Shown piece after piece: positions 1 through 7,372 of a stretch of DNA of 16,683 nucleotides (position 1 is its first letter; each line of letters opens with the position of its first letter). The DNA lies in NCBI GenBank assembly GCA_002390825.1, contig DGQR01000269.1:1-16683 (forward strand). The letters are read 5' to 3'. Both the position numbers and the translations under genes were made by a program. Below the pieces are notes generated by a model. That model was not told the DNA's origin, made no database searches, and saw nothing but the letters and a program-made list of their open reading frames with translations. Origin of the DNA: Rhodoferax sp. UBA4409. GTDB lineage: Bacteria; Pseudomonadota; Gammaproteobacteria; Burkholderiales; Burkholderiaceae_C.

Positions 1-1416
1 GCTTCCAAGACTTCTGACAACGCAGGCGACGGCACCACTACCGCTACCGTGTTGGCTCAAGCCATCGTTCGCGAAGGCATGAAGTACGTGGCCGCCGGCA
101 TGAACCCGATGGACCTGAAGCGCGGTATCGACAAGGCAGTGACTGCCCTGATAGAAGAGCTGAAGAAGGCTTCCAAGCCCACCACCACTTCCAAGGAAAT
201 CGCCCAAGTGGGTTCCATTTCCGCCAACTCTGACGCATCCATTGGCGACATCATCGCCAACGCGATGGACAAAGTGGGCAAAGAAGGCGTGATCACTGTG
301 GAAGACGGCAAGTCCCTGCAGAACGAACTCGACGTCGTCGAAGGCATGCAATTCGACCGCGGCTACCTGTCCCCTTACTTCATCAACAACCCAGAAAAGC
401 AAGCTGCTTTGCTGGACAACCCGTTTGTTCTGTTGTTCGACAAGAAGATCAGCAACATCCGTGACCTGTTGCCTACCCTGGAACAAGTCGCCAAGGCTGG
501 CCGTCCTTTGTTGATCATTGCTGAAGATGTCGATGGCGAAGCCCTGGCAACTTTGGTGGTGAACACCATCCGCGGCATCCTGAAGGTAGTGGCTGTGAAG
601 GCTCCTGGCTTCGGTGACCGTCGCAAGGCCATGTTGGAAGACATCGCCATCCTGACCGGCGGCAAGGTGATCGCTGAAGAAGTGGGCCTGACCCTGGAAA
701 AAGTGACTTTGGCCGACCTCGGTTCCGCCAAGCGCGTGGAAGTGGGCAAGGAAAACACCATCATCATCGACGGTGCTGGCGCTGCTGCTGACATCGAAGC
801 CCGCGTGAAGCAAGTCCGCGTGCAGATCGAAGAAGCCACTTCCGACTACGACCGTGAAAAGCTGCAAGAGCGCGTGGCCAAGTTGGCTGGCGGTGTTGCC
901 GTGATCAAGGTGGGCGCTGCTACCGAAGTCGAAATGAAGGAAAAGAAAGCCCGCGTTGAAGACGCCCTGCACGCTACCCGCGCTGCTGTGGAAGAAGGCA
1001 TTGTGGCTGGCGGCGGCGTGGCTCTGCTGCGCGCCAAGCAGTCTGCTGGCACCATCAAGGGTGACAACGCTGACCAAGACGCCGGTATCAAGCTGGTGTT
1101 GAAGGCGATCGAAGCTCCTCTGCGCGAGATCGTTTACAACGCAGGCGGCGAAGCCTCTGTGGTGGTGAACGCTGTGTTGGGTGGCAAGGGCAACTACGGC
1201 TTCAACGCTGCCAACGACACCTACGGCGACATGATCGAAATGGGTATTCTGGACCCCACCAAGGTGACACGTACTGCTCTGCAGAACGCAGCATCTGTGG
1301 CTTCCCTGATGCTGACGACCGAGTGCATGGTGTCTGAAGCTCCGAAGGAAGAAGCTGCTGGCGGCGGTATGCCTGACATGGGTGGTATGGGCGGCATGGG
1401 CGGCATGGGCATGTAA
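1..1416 (+). CDS. groL: Chaperonin GroEL (Hsp60), 5'-truncated by window edge
   Basis: ATP-driven cytosolic chaperonin that, with GroES, folds non-native proteins inside a double seven-membered ring. The reading frame is open from base 1, so the visible part is 471 residues. It begins at about residue 78 of the E. coli protein, just before the GDGTT nucleotide-binding loop, and the first ~77 residues (including the catalytic Asp52 region) lie outside. Visible landmarks are GMNPMDLKRGID, the apical-domain segment EGMQFDRGYLSPYF, KAPGFGDRRKAML, the hinge/equatorial stretch EEGIVAGGGVAL, and the C-terminal Gly-Gly-Met repeat tail ending in GM, all near-identical to the family. The final codon is TAA at 1414-1416. 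Codon choice is strongly biased, as expected for an abundant protein. groES would be expected upstream, outside the window. A strong terminator follows at 1555-1592. Identity is essentially certain; only the N-terminus is unseen. Confidence 0.98.
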   Translation, partial: ASKTSDNAGDGTTTATVLAQAIVREGMKYVAAGMNPMDLKRGIDKAVTALIEELKKASKPTTTSKEIAQVGSISANSDASIGDIIANAMDKVGKEGVITVEDGKSLQNELDVVEGMQFDRGYLSPYFINNPEKQAALLDNPFVLLFDKKISNIRDLLPTLEQVAKAGRPLLIIAEDVDGEALATLVVNTIRGILKVVAVKAPGFGDRRKAMLEDIAILTGGKVIAEEVGLTLEKVTLADLGSAKRVEVGKENTIIIDGAGAAADIEARVKQVRVQIEEATSDYDREKLQERVAKLAGGVAVIKVGAATEVEMKEKKARVEDALHATRAAVEEGIVAGGGVALLRAKQSAGTIKGDNADQDAGIKLVLKAIEAPLREIVYNAGGEASVVVNAVLGGKGNYGFNAANDTYGDMIEMGILDPTKVTRTALQNAASVASLMLTTECMVSEAPKEEAAGGGMPDMGGMGGMGGMGM

Positions 1417-1447
1417 TTGCTCCTTGCCTGAGGCGCCATGCCGGCGT

Positions 1448-1490
1448 TGCAAGGGCTTGCCGTACCATAGGTACTGTCTGCGCCCTTGCG
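1448..1490 (+). other. Nested inverted repeat in groEL 3' region
   Basis: The outer arms GCAAGGGC (1449-1456) and GCCCTTGC (1482-1489) are perfectly complementary, with a possible extra T·G pair at 1448/1490. Inside them lies a second perfect hairpin, GTACC-ATA-GGTAC (1462-1474). It sits 31 bases after the groEL stop and before the terminator, so any groEL read-through transcript would carry it. No T-tract follows, so it is not itself an intrinsic terminator. It may be an mRNA 3'-end stabiliser or part of a 3'UTR-derived small RNA. The structure is seen; the role is unknown. Confidence 0.45.
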
Positions 1491-1554
1491 CCTTGGCCTG
1501 GCACCTCATGCTGCGTCGTAGTTGCGTTCACTCGCGCTACGGCACAACCCAAAG

Positions 1555-1592
1555 AAAAAGCCCCGCTCGGTTTTGCCTTGCGGGGCTTTTTT
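1555..1592 (+). terminator. Rho-independent terminator after groEL
   Basis: The stem arms AAAAAGCCCCGC (1555-1566) and GCGGGGCTTTTT (1580-1591) form a 12-bp perfect stem around a 13-base loop, ending in a run of six T. The flanking A-run makes it usable in both directions, so it probably also ends the convergent HAD-phosphatase gene whose stop codon lies at 1644. Confidence 0.92.
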
Positions 1593-1643
1593 ACGTCTTT
1601 TTTTCTATGCTTTTGATAGCTGCTTGCGCATACCCCATGAGAG

Positions 1644-2294
1644 CTAGAGGCTGATTTCTCTCAATCCCAGGGCTTGCAGCTCTTGGGTGGCTTGCTGCGC
1701 GTTGTGGAAGTGGATGCCGTGCCAGCCTTCGGCCTGCGCGGCCTGGATGTTGGGGAGCAGGTCGTCCAGAAAGGCCGTCTTAGCGGGCTCGAGGGCGTAG
1801 CGCTTTTGCAGGCATTGGTAGATGGCGGGCTCGGGTTTGATGAGCAGCTCGTCGCCCGAGAAAATGCCGCCGTCAAAGTCTTGCAGAAATGCGTTCACGC
1901 GCTCCAGCGTGCGGGCATAGGGCACTGGCATGTTGGAGAGGTAGTAGAGCTTCAAGGGCTCGCCCCCACGGGCTGCGCGTTGCGCGCGCAAGGCCACCAA
2001 ACTCTCGAACAGCATTACCGACTCCGGCATGGGGGTCAGCCGCTCGCCGATGCTCTCGACGAGCGTGCCAAGTACCTTGGCATCGATACCAACGCGCTTA
2101 GCCACTTGGGTCACCACGTCTGCCATGGCGATCGTGCCCCGGTCAAAGGCTTGCCACTCGTGATGGCCGAAAACCTCATGCGCCAGGTGCCCTGCCTCGG
2201 CACGGGTCGCGGCGCGCTGGGGAAAGCACTCCATCATCAAATCCACCGGGCGCCAGGTAAACAGCACAGCGCCAAAGTCAAACACCACATTCAT
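1644..2294 (-). CDS. HAD-family phosphatase, YihX-like
   Basis: Predicted cytosolic haloacid-dehalogenase-superfamily phosphatase of 216 residues. All four HAD motifs are visible: motif I FDFGAVL with nucleophile Asp6; motif II YLSN with Ser120; motif III Lys153 in IKPEPAIYQ; motif IV FLDD with Asp177/Asp178. The residue two after the nucleophile is Gly instead of the usual Asp. This also holds in E. coli YihX (glucose-1-phosphate phosphatase), whose motif III/IV region this protein resembles, so it is a subfamily trait rather than damage. The helical cap lies at about residues 15-90 (C1 type). The start is fixed by motif I, which begins at residue 5. No good Shine-Dalgarno precedes the ATG, and the gene starts only ~14 bases after the T-tract of its upstream neighbour's terminator, so expression may depend on read-through. 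The substrate cannot be told from sequence; a sugar phosphate is a guess from YihX. Confidence 0.85.
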   Translation of the reverse strand: MNVVFDFGAVLFTWRPVDLMMECFPQRAATRAEAGHLAHEVFGHHEWQAFDRGTIAMADVVTQVAKRVGIDAKVLGTLVESIGERLTPMPESVMLFESLVALRAQRAARGGEPLKLYYLSNMPVPYARTLERVNAFLQDFDGGIFSGDELLIKPEPAIYQCLQKRYALEPAKTAFLDDLLPNIQAAQAEGWHGIHFHNAQQATQELQALGLREISL

Positions 2295-2308
2295 AGCTTG
2301 AAGGTTCC

Positions 2309-2345
2309 AAATAAAGAAGCCCCGCCAGCATAGCGCTGACGGGGC
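2309..2345 (-). terminator. Rho-independent terminator of the MBL-fold hydrolase gene
   Basis: Read on the minus strand, GCCCCGTCAGC (2345-2335) pairs with GCTGGCGGGGC (2329-2319) across a 5-base loop with one A·C mismatch, then runs into TTCTTTATTT (2318-2309). It lies between the MBL-fold gene stop (2399) and the HAD start (2294). Confidence 0.8.
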
Positions 2346-2398
2346 CGGATGCGACTCAAAAGAACCGCTATTGCAGCGATCTACGGTCGATCAACGTA

Positions 2399-3370
2399 TC
2401 AAGCCACCGGCTTGAATTCGAAGCCATTGCCCAGCTTCTCGACGCGGCCAAACGCCGGGAACGGGAAGTGGAAGCCACCCGCCATGACCTTGTCGTTCAC
2501 GATCATGTCAAACACCTTGCGGCGGGCCACGCGGGCCTCTTCGGCATTCATGTCAAACTGCACCGCCCAATCAGGGTTGCGCGCAAACAGCTGGGGCACG
2601 TTGGTGATGTCGGCCACGTAGGCAAACTTCTCACCCTTGCTCTCCACCATAAACAGCGTGTGACCGGGGGTGTGGCCATAAGCCGCCACGCTCTTGATGC
2701 CGGGCACAATTTCGGTGCCGGCTTCAAACTTCACCATCTGGCTGTCGTTGAGGCCACCCAGCATGCGGCGCACGGTCTGGAAGGCGCCCTTCATGGCGTC
2801 AGGTGCTGCGGCCATGCGGGCGTCGTCCATCCAGAACGCATGCTCAACGGACGGGACCATGATCTTGGCGTTGGGGTACACCAACTGGCCTGCCTTGTTG
2901 CGCACACCCAGAATGTGGTCGCCATGGAAGTGGCTCAGGATCACGGTGTCAATGTCTTCCACCTTGTAGCCCGCAGCATTCAAATTGGCGACCAATCGGC
3001 CGGTGGTGGGGCCGCCGTTATCCGAGAAACCGGTGTCGAGCAACACTTTGCGGTTGCCAGCAATGACCAAGAAGGCGGTGTACGGCACATCCAGGTATTC
3101 GGTGGGCAGGTTTTGCGATTTCAGCAGCTCTTGCACCTCGCCCAAGGGGGCGTTACGCACAAACTCAGCGGCCAAGGGGCGGCGGGTGACACCATCGTTC
3201 AGGGCGATGACTTCAAAGTCACCCAGCTTTTGCTTGCGAAAGCCCACCTGCACCACACTGGGTGCGCCGAAGTTGGGGGCCGACTGGGCGCCCAAGGGCA
3301 AAAAGGATCCAGCTGCATACGCCGCCACTGCCGCACCACCACCGACAAAGAAATCGCGCCGAGTCACCAT
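2399..3370 (-). CDS. Tat-exported metallo-beta-lactamase-fold hydrolase
   Basis: Predicted periplasmic zinc hydrolase of 323 residues. The N-terminus carries a twin-arginine signal, TRRDFFVGG at residues 3-11, followed by an Ala-rich hydrophobic stretch and a probable cleavage site near GAQS-A (residues 28-31). The mature part has the full MBL metal set: HFHGDH with His147, His149, Asp151 and His152; a third His in GHTPGH (His233/His237); Asp254 in YVADIT; and His301 near the C-terminus. LDTGF (111-115) is the usual preceding strand. The layout and length resemble the YtnP/AidC-like group, which includes N-acyl-homoserine-lactone lactonases, but MBL folds are functionally diverse and the substrate is not provable here. 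The ATG at 3370 is supported by a strong AGGAGG (3376-3381) five bases upstream. Nearest neighbours give no pathway clue. It has its own terminator at 2309-2345. Confidence 0.87.
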   Translation of the reverse strand: MVTRRDFFVGGGAAVAAYAAGSFLPLGAQSAPNFGAPSVVQVGFRKQKLGDFEVIALNDGVTRRPLAAEFVRNAPLGEVQELLKSQNLPTEYLDVPYTAFLVIAGNRKVLLDTGFSDNGGPTTGRLVANLNAAGYKVEDIDTVILSHFHGDHILGVRNKAGQLVYPNAKIMVPSVEHAFWMDDARMAAAPDAMKGAFQTVRRMLGGLNDSQMVKFEAGTEIVPGIKSVAAYGHTPGHTLFMVESKGEKFAYVADITNVPQLFARNPDWAVQFDMNAEEARVARRKVFDMIVNDKVMAGGFHFPFPAFGRVEKLGNGFEFKPVA

Positions 3371-3414
3371 AAAATCCTCCTGGGTATAAATAAAGACCAG
3401 ATAGTCTCAATTCC

Positions 3415-3426
3415 CACTCATGAGTG
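3415..3426. promoter_or_regulatory. 12-bp perfect palindrome upstream of the MBL-fold gene
   Basis: CACTCATGAGTG is fully self-complementary and lies 45 bases upstream of the MBL-fold start codon, in the only non-coding stretch available for that gene's promoter (3371-3503). It could be an operator for a dimeric regulator. I found no convincing -35/-10 pair beside it, so this is a tentative call. Confidence 0.3.
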
Positions 3427-3503
3427 CACGCGCGCAACGCTATGTCCGCCCCGATGCAAGGGTTATCGCCGGCAGGCCGCGCCACACTGGCTGAAAACCG
3501 GCG

Positions 3504-4730
3504 TCAAGTGCGCTTGAGTGCTCGCCGCAAAGCAGCCGCCAACTTGGCAGGCTGTATGCGGCCCATGCGCACCTGGGGGGTACCGTGCCATGCGGCACAG
3601 CGGTGGATGGCGGCAGCGGCCTCTTGCACTTGCTGTTCAGTCCACACACCACCGGGCTGGGCGTGGAGTGTCTTCACTTCAAACACGCCTTCAGCCCGGT
3701 GCGCTTTGGCATCCAGCCGGCCGATAAGCTCGCCGCGGCACAAAATCGGCAATACAAAGTAGCCGTAGACACGCTGCGCCTCGGGTGTGTAGCACTCCAG
3801 CTTGTAGTCAAAATCAAAAAAAGTGGAGGCCCGCTCGCGGTCCCACACCACAGGGTCAAACGGCGACAAGAGTGCGGTGTGGCTGGCCACCAAGTCGCCC
3901 GCCAGCGCCTGTTGCAGCAGGTCCGCATGGTCGGTGTGCACATAGCCGGCCGCAGCCCACCCCTCGACAACCACTCGCTGGATGCGCCCGGCACGCACCA
4001 GCGCCTCCAAGTGCGCATCCTGCAGGCGCGGCTTGGTCCGGAAGTAATCGTTGATCCACCGCGCTTGGGTAACCCCCAGTGCGGCCACCGCTTTCTCCAC
4101 CCATACGGCTGCGATCGCGTCTAGCGGCAATGCGGGTGCGGGCTGGCGCAGTGCAGGTGCCACCCGCTCGCTCAGGTCGTAGACGCGGTGAAAGTGGTCA
4201 CGGCGCGCAATCATCAGCTCGCCCAGAGCAAACAAGGCTTCCAGCCAACGCTTTTCGTCTTTCCAGCCCCACCAAGCGCCGCCCTTGCCTTCAAGCCTCA
4301 CAAAGTCAGATGACTTCACCGGCCCTTGGGTGCGGATTTGCTCCAGCAAGGCATCCAGCTGCGGGCGCTGGGCCGCAGCGAGTTTCTGGGCATGGGCGAT
4401 GCCCCAATGCGTGCGCCCCTCGCGGTTGTAGGCGCGGTGCAAGTGCAGATCATCAGCGGGGGCAAAACAGGCCTCGTGGGCCCAGGTTTCAAACAAGGCG
4501 CCGTTGGCTAACGCGTCTTCCAGCCATGCAAGCGGGTAGTCGCCCAAGCGGGCATGCAACACTAGATACGGGCTGCGCGCCACCACATGGATGGTGTCAA
4601 TCTGCATCAAGCCCATGCGCTGCACACAGGCCGCTACATCGCCTTCTTGTGCGGGGCGTACAAGCGGCTGCAACAGGCCCTGCGCTGCCAAGTGCAGCGC
4701 GCGGGCTTGAGGCAGGCTGAGCGTCTGCAA
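3504..4730 (-). CDS. AlkX/YcaQ-type DNA glycosylase (HTH_42 winged-helix family)
   Basis: Predicted cytosolic DNA glycosylase of the AlkZ/AlkX (YcaQ) family, which unhooks interstrand crosslinks and bulky alkylated bases. It has 408 residues, the family's usual size. The GLMQIDTIHVVARSPY segment (residues 40-55) carries the QxD catalytic motif as Gln43-Ile-Asp45, the signature of the YcaQ/AlkX branch rather than the QxQ of AlkZ. Tandem winged-helix elements follow, then the C-terminal conserved block around LLSPFDPVVWDRER and YGYFVLPILCRGELIGR. The start is TTG at 4728-4730, directly after the TGA of pgi and in the same frame. I chose it because the protein begins with the expected LSLPQARALHLAAQGL, the only ATG that follows soon is inside the QxD motif, and no better start exists. 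There is no Shine-Dalgarno, so translation is probably coupled to pgi. It is the third gene of tal-pgi-ycaQ. A DNA-repair gene in a sugar-phosphate operon is unexpected. Confidence 0.85.
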   Translation of the reverse strand: MQTLSLPQARALHLAAQGLLQPLVRPAQEGDVAACVQRMGLMQIDTIHVVARSPYLVLHARLGDYPLAWLEDALANGALFETWAHEACFAPADDLHLHRAYNREGRTHWGIAHAQKLAAAQRPQLDALLEQIRTQGPVKSSDFVRLEGKGGAWWGWKDEKRWLEALFALGELMIARRDHFHRVYDLSERVAPALRQPAPALPLDAIAAVWVEKAVAALGVTQARWINDYFRTKPRLQDAHLEALVRAGRIQRVVVEGWAAAGYVHTDHADLLQQALAGDLVASHTALLSPFDPVVWDRERASTFFDFDYKLECYTPEAQRVYGYFVLPILCRGELIGRLDAKAHRAEGVFEVKTLHAQPGGVWTEQQVQEAAAAIHRCAAWHGTPQVRMGRIQPAKLAAALRRALKRT

Positions 4731-6299
4731 TCAGCTGCGCAGACGCGCCAGCAAACCGGCGGTGGAGCCATCAAGGCCCGTGGCGTCGCCGCTATGAAGA
4801 CGCGGCTCAATGTCTTTGGCCAGCACTTTGCCGAGCTCGACGCCCCATTGGTCAAAGCTGTTGATACCCCAGAGGCTGCCGCTGACAAACACGCGGTGCT
4901 CTTGCAGCGCGATCAGCGCACCCAGCGATGCGGGCGTCAAGTCGTCGAGCAGCAAGAAGGTGCTGGGGCGATTGCCGGTGAAATGCTTGTGGCCACCAGC
5001 ATCGTTTTTGCCTTGCATCAGCGCTTGCGCCTGCGCGAGTACGTTGGCCAGCAACATCGGGTGGTGGCCTTTCAGGTGGTGGCGCGCCTTTTTGACAGCC
5101 ACAAACTCCACCGGCACGACCTCGGTGCCTTGGTGCAACATCTGAAAGTAGGCGTGTTGACCATTGGTTCCGGGTTCGCCCCACAGCACCGGGCAGGTAT
5201 CGAACGGCAAGGCTTCGCCACTGGCGTCCACCCGTTTGCCATTGCTCTCCATCTCCAGCTGCTGCAAATAGGCCGGCAGGCGGCGCAAGGCACTGTGGTA
5301 CGGCGCAATGCTGCGGCTGCTAAAGCCGTGGAAATTGCGGTACCAGACGTCCAGCAACCCCAAACGCACCGGCAGGTTCTGCTCCAAGGGCGCAGTGCGG
5401 AAGTGCTCGTCCATGGCATGGGCACCTGCCAGCAGCTCGCGAAAGCCCTGCGCGCCGATGGCGATGGCAATCGGCAAGCCGATGGCCGACCACATGGAGT
5501 ACCGCCCGCCCACCCAGTCCCAAAAACCGAAGGTGGTGGTGATGCCGAAGGCATTGGCAGCCGCGACGTTGGTGGTGAGTGCGGCGAAATGGCGGGCAAT
5601 GTCGATGCCGCCCTGCTCGAGGAACCAGGCCTTCGCGGAAGCCGCGTTGGTCATGGTCTCGATCGTGGTGAACGTCTTGCTGGCGATCAGGAAGACGGTG
5701 TTCTCCGCCTTCAAGTGGGGCAGCTTGGCGGCCAGCTCGTGGCCATCCACATTGCTCACAAAATGCAGGCGTTTGCCGCTAGTGGCAAAAGCATCCAGCG
5801 CCAACACCGCCATTTGCGGGCCAAGGTCAGATCCGCCGATGCCGATATTGACCACATCGGTGATGGCCATATCTGCGCGCACCTGCTCAGCATAGTCCAG
5901 CATGGCGGCCAGGGTGGTGTGCACCTTGGACTGCTCCTGCGCTACAAAATCAGGAGCAGCTCCCGCATACTCCACCTGCACTGAGGGCGGATTTCGCAAC
6001 AAAACATGCCACACCTCGCGCTGCTCGGTGTTGTTAATTTTCTGGCCGGCAAACATGGCATCCCGGTGCTCGGGCAGGCCGCTTTGGCGGGCAAGGCCCA
6101 TAAGCAGTGCTTCGGTGCTGGCGTCGATACGGTTTTTGGACAAGTCCGCAAACACATAAGGCGCCTCTTGGCTTAAACGGTTGAAGCGCTGGGCGTCTGC
6201 CTCAAAGGCCTGGCGCACATCCAGCGCTTGGCCGGTCGCTGCGTAGGCAGCCTGCAATTGGGCCCAAGCGGGCGTGCGGTCACAACGGGTACGTGCCAT
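4731..6299 (-). CDS. pgi: Glucose-6-phosphate isomerase
   Basis: Cytosolic interconversion of glucose-6-phosphate and fructose-6-phosphate. The protein has 522 residues, full length for the bacterial family. Landmarks: the phosphate-binding loop GIGGSDLGP (153-161); DWVGGRYSMWS (261-271, PGI signature 1); the catalytic base Glu351 in MESNGK; His382 in GTNGQHAYFQ; and Lys491 in the closing signature FDQWGVELGK. The start at 6297-6299 is ATG with AAGGA nine bases upstream, inside the 21-bp gap after tal. It is the middle gene of the minus-strand unit tal-pgi-ycaQ, expected to be driven from the promoter upstream of tal at 7344-7372. The C-terminus is intact (STAGLLARLRS), so the TGA separating it from the next gene is a genuine end and not a frameshift or nonsense break. 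Function is very secure. Confidence 0.97.
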   Translation of the reverse strand: MARTRCDRTPAWAQLQAAYAATGQALDVRQAFEADAQRFNRLSQEAPYVFADLSKNRIDASTEALLMGLARQSGLPEHRDAMFAGQKINNTEQREVWHVLLRNPPSVQVEYAGAAPDFVAQEQSKVHTTLAAMLDYAEQVRADMAITDVVNIGIGGSDLGPQMAVLALDAFATSGKRLHFVSNVDGHELAAKLPHLKAENTVFLIASKTFTTIETMTNAASAKAWFLEQGGIDIARHFAALTTNVAAANAFGITTTFGFWDWVGGRYSMWSAIGLPIAIAIGAQGFRELLAGAHAMDEHFRTAPLEQNLPVRLGLLDVWYRNFHGFSSRSIAPYHSALRRLPAYLQQLEMESNGKRVDASGEALPFDTCPVLWGEPGTNGQHAYFQMLHQGTEVVPVEFVAVKKARHHLKGHHPMLLANVLAQAQALMQGKNDAGGHKHFTGNRPSTFLLLDDLTPASLGALIALQEHRVFVSGSLWGINSFDQWGVELGKVLAKDIEPRLHSGDATGLDGSTAGLLARLRS

Positions 6300-6320
6300 G
6301 TTCGCGAGTCCTTGGTGCGC

Positions 6321-7268
6321 TTAAGCGGCCAGCAACAGCTGTTCGAGCTTGACGGCGTCCACGCAGAACGCACGGATGCCCTCTGCCAGTTTTTCGGTGG
6401 CCATAGCGTCGTTGTTCAAGGCGAGGCGGAAGCTGGCTTCGTCATAGCTGACGTGCTCGATGTCGGCGGTCTTGGCGGCATCGGCGTTCAGGTGCTGGGT
6501 CACAGGCGCCTCGGACGCGGCCATCTGGGCCAGCAAATCGGGGCTGATGGTGAGCAAATCGCAACCGGCCAAGGCGGTGATCTGACCCACGTTGCGGAAG
6601 CTGGCGCCCATAACCTCGGTAGCAATACCAAACTTTTTGTAGTAGCTGTAGATTTGGGCCACGGACTTGACGCCGGGGTCATTCAACTCCGCGTTGTCAA
6701 CCTCCACCCAGGCTGCGCCGGCGTTCTTTTTGTACCAGTCGTAGATACGGCCGACAAACGGGGAAATCAGCTGCACCTTGGCCTCGCCGCAAGCCACGGC
6801 TTGGCAGAACGCGAACAACAGGGTCAAGTTGGTGTGGATGCCTTTGCGCTCCAACTGTTCGGCCGCCTTGATGCCCTCCCAGGTCGACGCCACTTTGATC
6901 AGAATGCGGTCAGAGTGAATACCCTGGGCTTGGTACAGCTCGATCAGGCGCTCGCCACGGGCCACCGTTGCCGCAGTGTCAAAGCTCAGGCGCGCGTCGA
7001 CTTCGGTAGACACGCGGCCGGGAATGATGGAGAGAATTTCGCAACCAAAACGCACCAACAAGCGATCCACGATCTCGTCCATGGCACGGCCACGGAACTG
7101 GTTGACCGTGTCTTTCACCAAGGGGGCATAGTCCGCCTTCTGCACAGCTTTCAAAATCAGCGACGGGTTGGTGGTCGCGTCCTGGGGCTTGAACGCGTCC
7201 AGTTGTTTGAAATCGCCAGTGTCGGCTACGACGGTGGTGAATTGTTTGAGGGCGTCGAGTTGGTTCAT
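6321..7268 (-). CDS. tal: Transaldolase
   Basis: Transfers a dihydroxyacetone unit between sedoheptulose-7-phosphate and glyceraldehyde-3-phosphate in the non-oxidative pentose phosphate pathway. It has 315 residues, the classic TalB length. Visible: VVADTGD with Asp16; the DATTNPSLIL signature (30-39); the Schiff-base Lys125 in ILIKVASTWEGI; the LLFAFCQA block; and SPFVGRIYDWYKK. The start ATG at 7266-7268 begins the canonical MNQLDALKQ sequence; the Shine-Dalgarno is weak. First gene of tal-pgi-ycaQ, divergent from zwf across a 144-bp region with a HexR-like site, so co-regulation with zwf is likely. Its order and spacing (21 bp to pgi) fit a single transcript. Confidence 0.97.
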   Translation of the reverse strand: MNQLDALKQFTTVVADTGDFKQLDAFKPQDATTNPSLILKAVQKADYAPLVKDTVNQFRGRAMDEIVDRLLVRFGCEILSIIPGRVSTEVDARLSFDTAATVARGERLIELYQAQGIHSDRILIKVASTWEGIKAAEQLERKGIHTNLTLLFAFCQAVACGEAKVQLISPFVGRIYDWYKKNAGAAWVEVDNAELNDPGVKSVAQIYSYYKKFGIATEVMGASFRNVGQITALAGCDLLTISPDLLAQMAASEAPVTQHLNADAAKTADIEHVSYDEASFRLALNNDAMATEKLAEGIRAFCVDAVKLEQLLLAA

Positions 7269-7339
7269 GGGATGCAGACGGCAGAGCCGCAGGTTAAAAA
7301 AACTTAGGGTAAACGCGCAGAAAGTTGCAGTTTCTCGCC

Positions 7340-7368
7340 TTGAATTATCAATGAAACAAAGTTACATT
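7340..7368 (+). promoter_or_regulatory. Predicted sigma-70 promoter of zwf-hexR
   Basis: TTGAAT (7340-7345, 4/6) and TACATT (7363-7368, 4/6) with a 17-base spacer, 45 bases upstream of the zwf ATG. It overlaps the divergent tal promoter almost base for base, and the HexR-like site covers its spacer end and most of its -10 element, as expected of a repressor site. Confidence 0.5.
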
Positions 7369-7372
7369 ACAA
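7344..7372 (-). promoter_or_regulatory. Predicted sigma-70 promoter of tal-pgi-ycaQ
   Basis: On the minus strand TTGTAA (7372-7367, 4/6 to TTGACA) is followed after exactly 17 bases by GATAAT (7349-7344, 5/6 to TATAAT). The HexR-like palindrome 7352-7366 fills the spacer. Expected transcript start is near 7337, giving a leader of about 70 bases. Confidence 0.55.
7352..7366. promoter_or_regulatory. HexR-like operator between tal and zwf
   Basis: TGAAACAAAGTTACA matches the TGTAA-N5-TTACA form of the HexR motif described for proteobacteria with one mismatch (A for T at the third base). It lies within the overlapping divergent promoters of tal and zwf, and hexR itself is in the zwf operon. A second partial element, ATGTAACT at 7384-7391, forms an 8-bp inverted repeat with AGTTACAT at 7360-7367, 16 bases apart. 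Site sequence is seen; binding by HexR is inferred from motif and context. Confidence 0.55.

Noticed and set aside
1382..1654. 90-residue plus-strand ORF starting inside the groEL tail
   Set aside because: It overlaps the GGM repeat and the terminator, has an unnatural Trp/Ala/Cys-rich composition and no ribosome site.
3467..3503. Hairpin CGCCGG/CCGGCG just after the ycaQ stop as a terminator
   Set aside because: The 6-bp stem has a long loop and no T-run follows on the minus strand; not enough for an intrinsic terminator call.
3501..3512. 12-base string GCGTCAAGTGCG repeated at 12310-12321
   Set aside because: Several shared 12-mers are expected by chance in a window of this size, and the two contexts have nothing in common.
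4728..4733. pgi and ycaQ as one broken fusion gene (nonsense mutation)
   Set aside because: Both proteins are full length for their families, with a normal PGI C-terminus and a normal YcaQ N-terminus, so the stop is a genuine gene boundary.
4587..5984. 465-residue plus-strand ORF antisense to pgi (also long antisense ORFs at 2468-3517, 6228-7307, 9834-10841 and 11195-12130)
   Set aside because: They run opposite to confidently identified genes, lack recognisable motifs or ribosome sites, and are the usual mirror frames of high-GC coding DNA.
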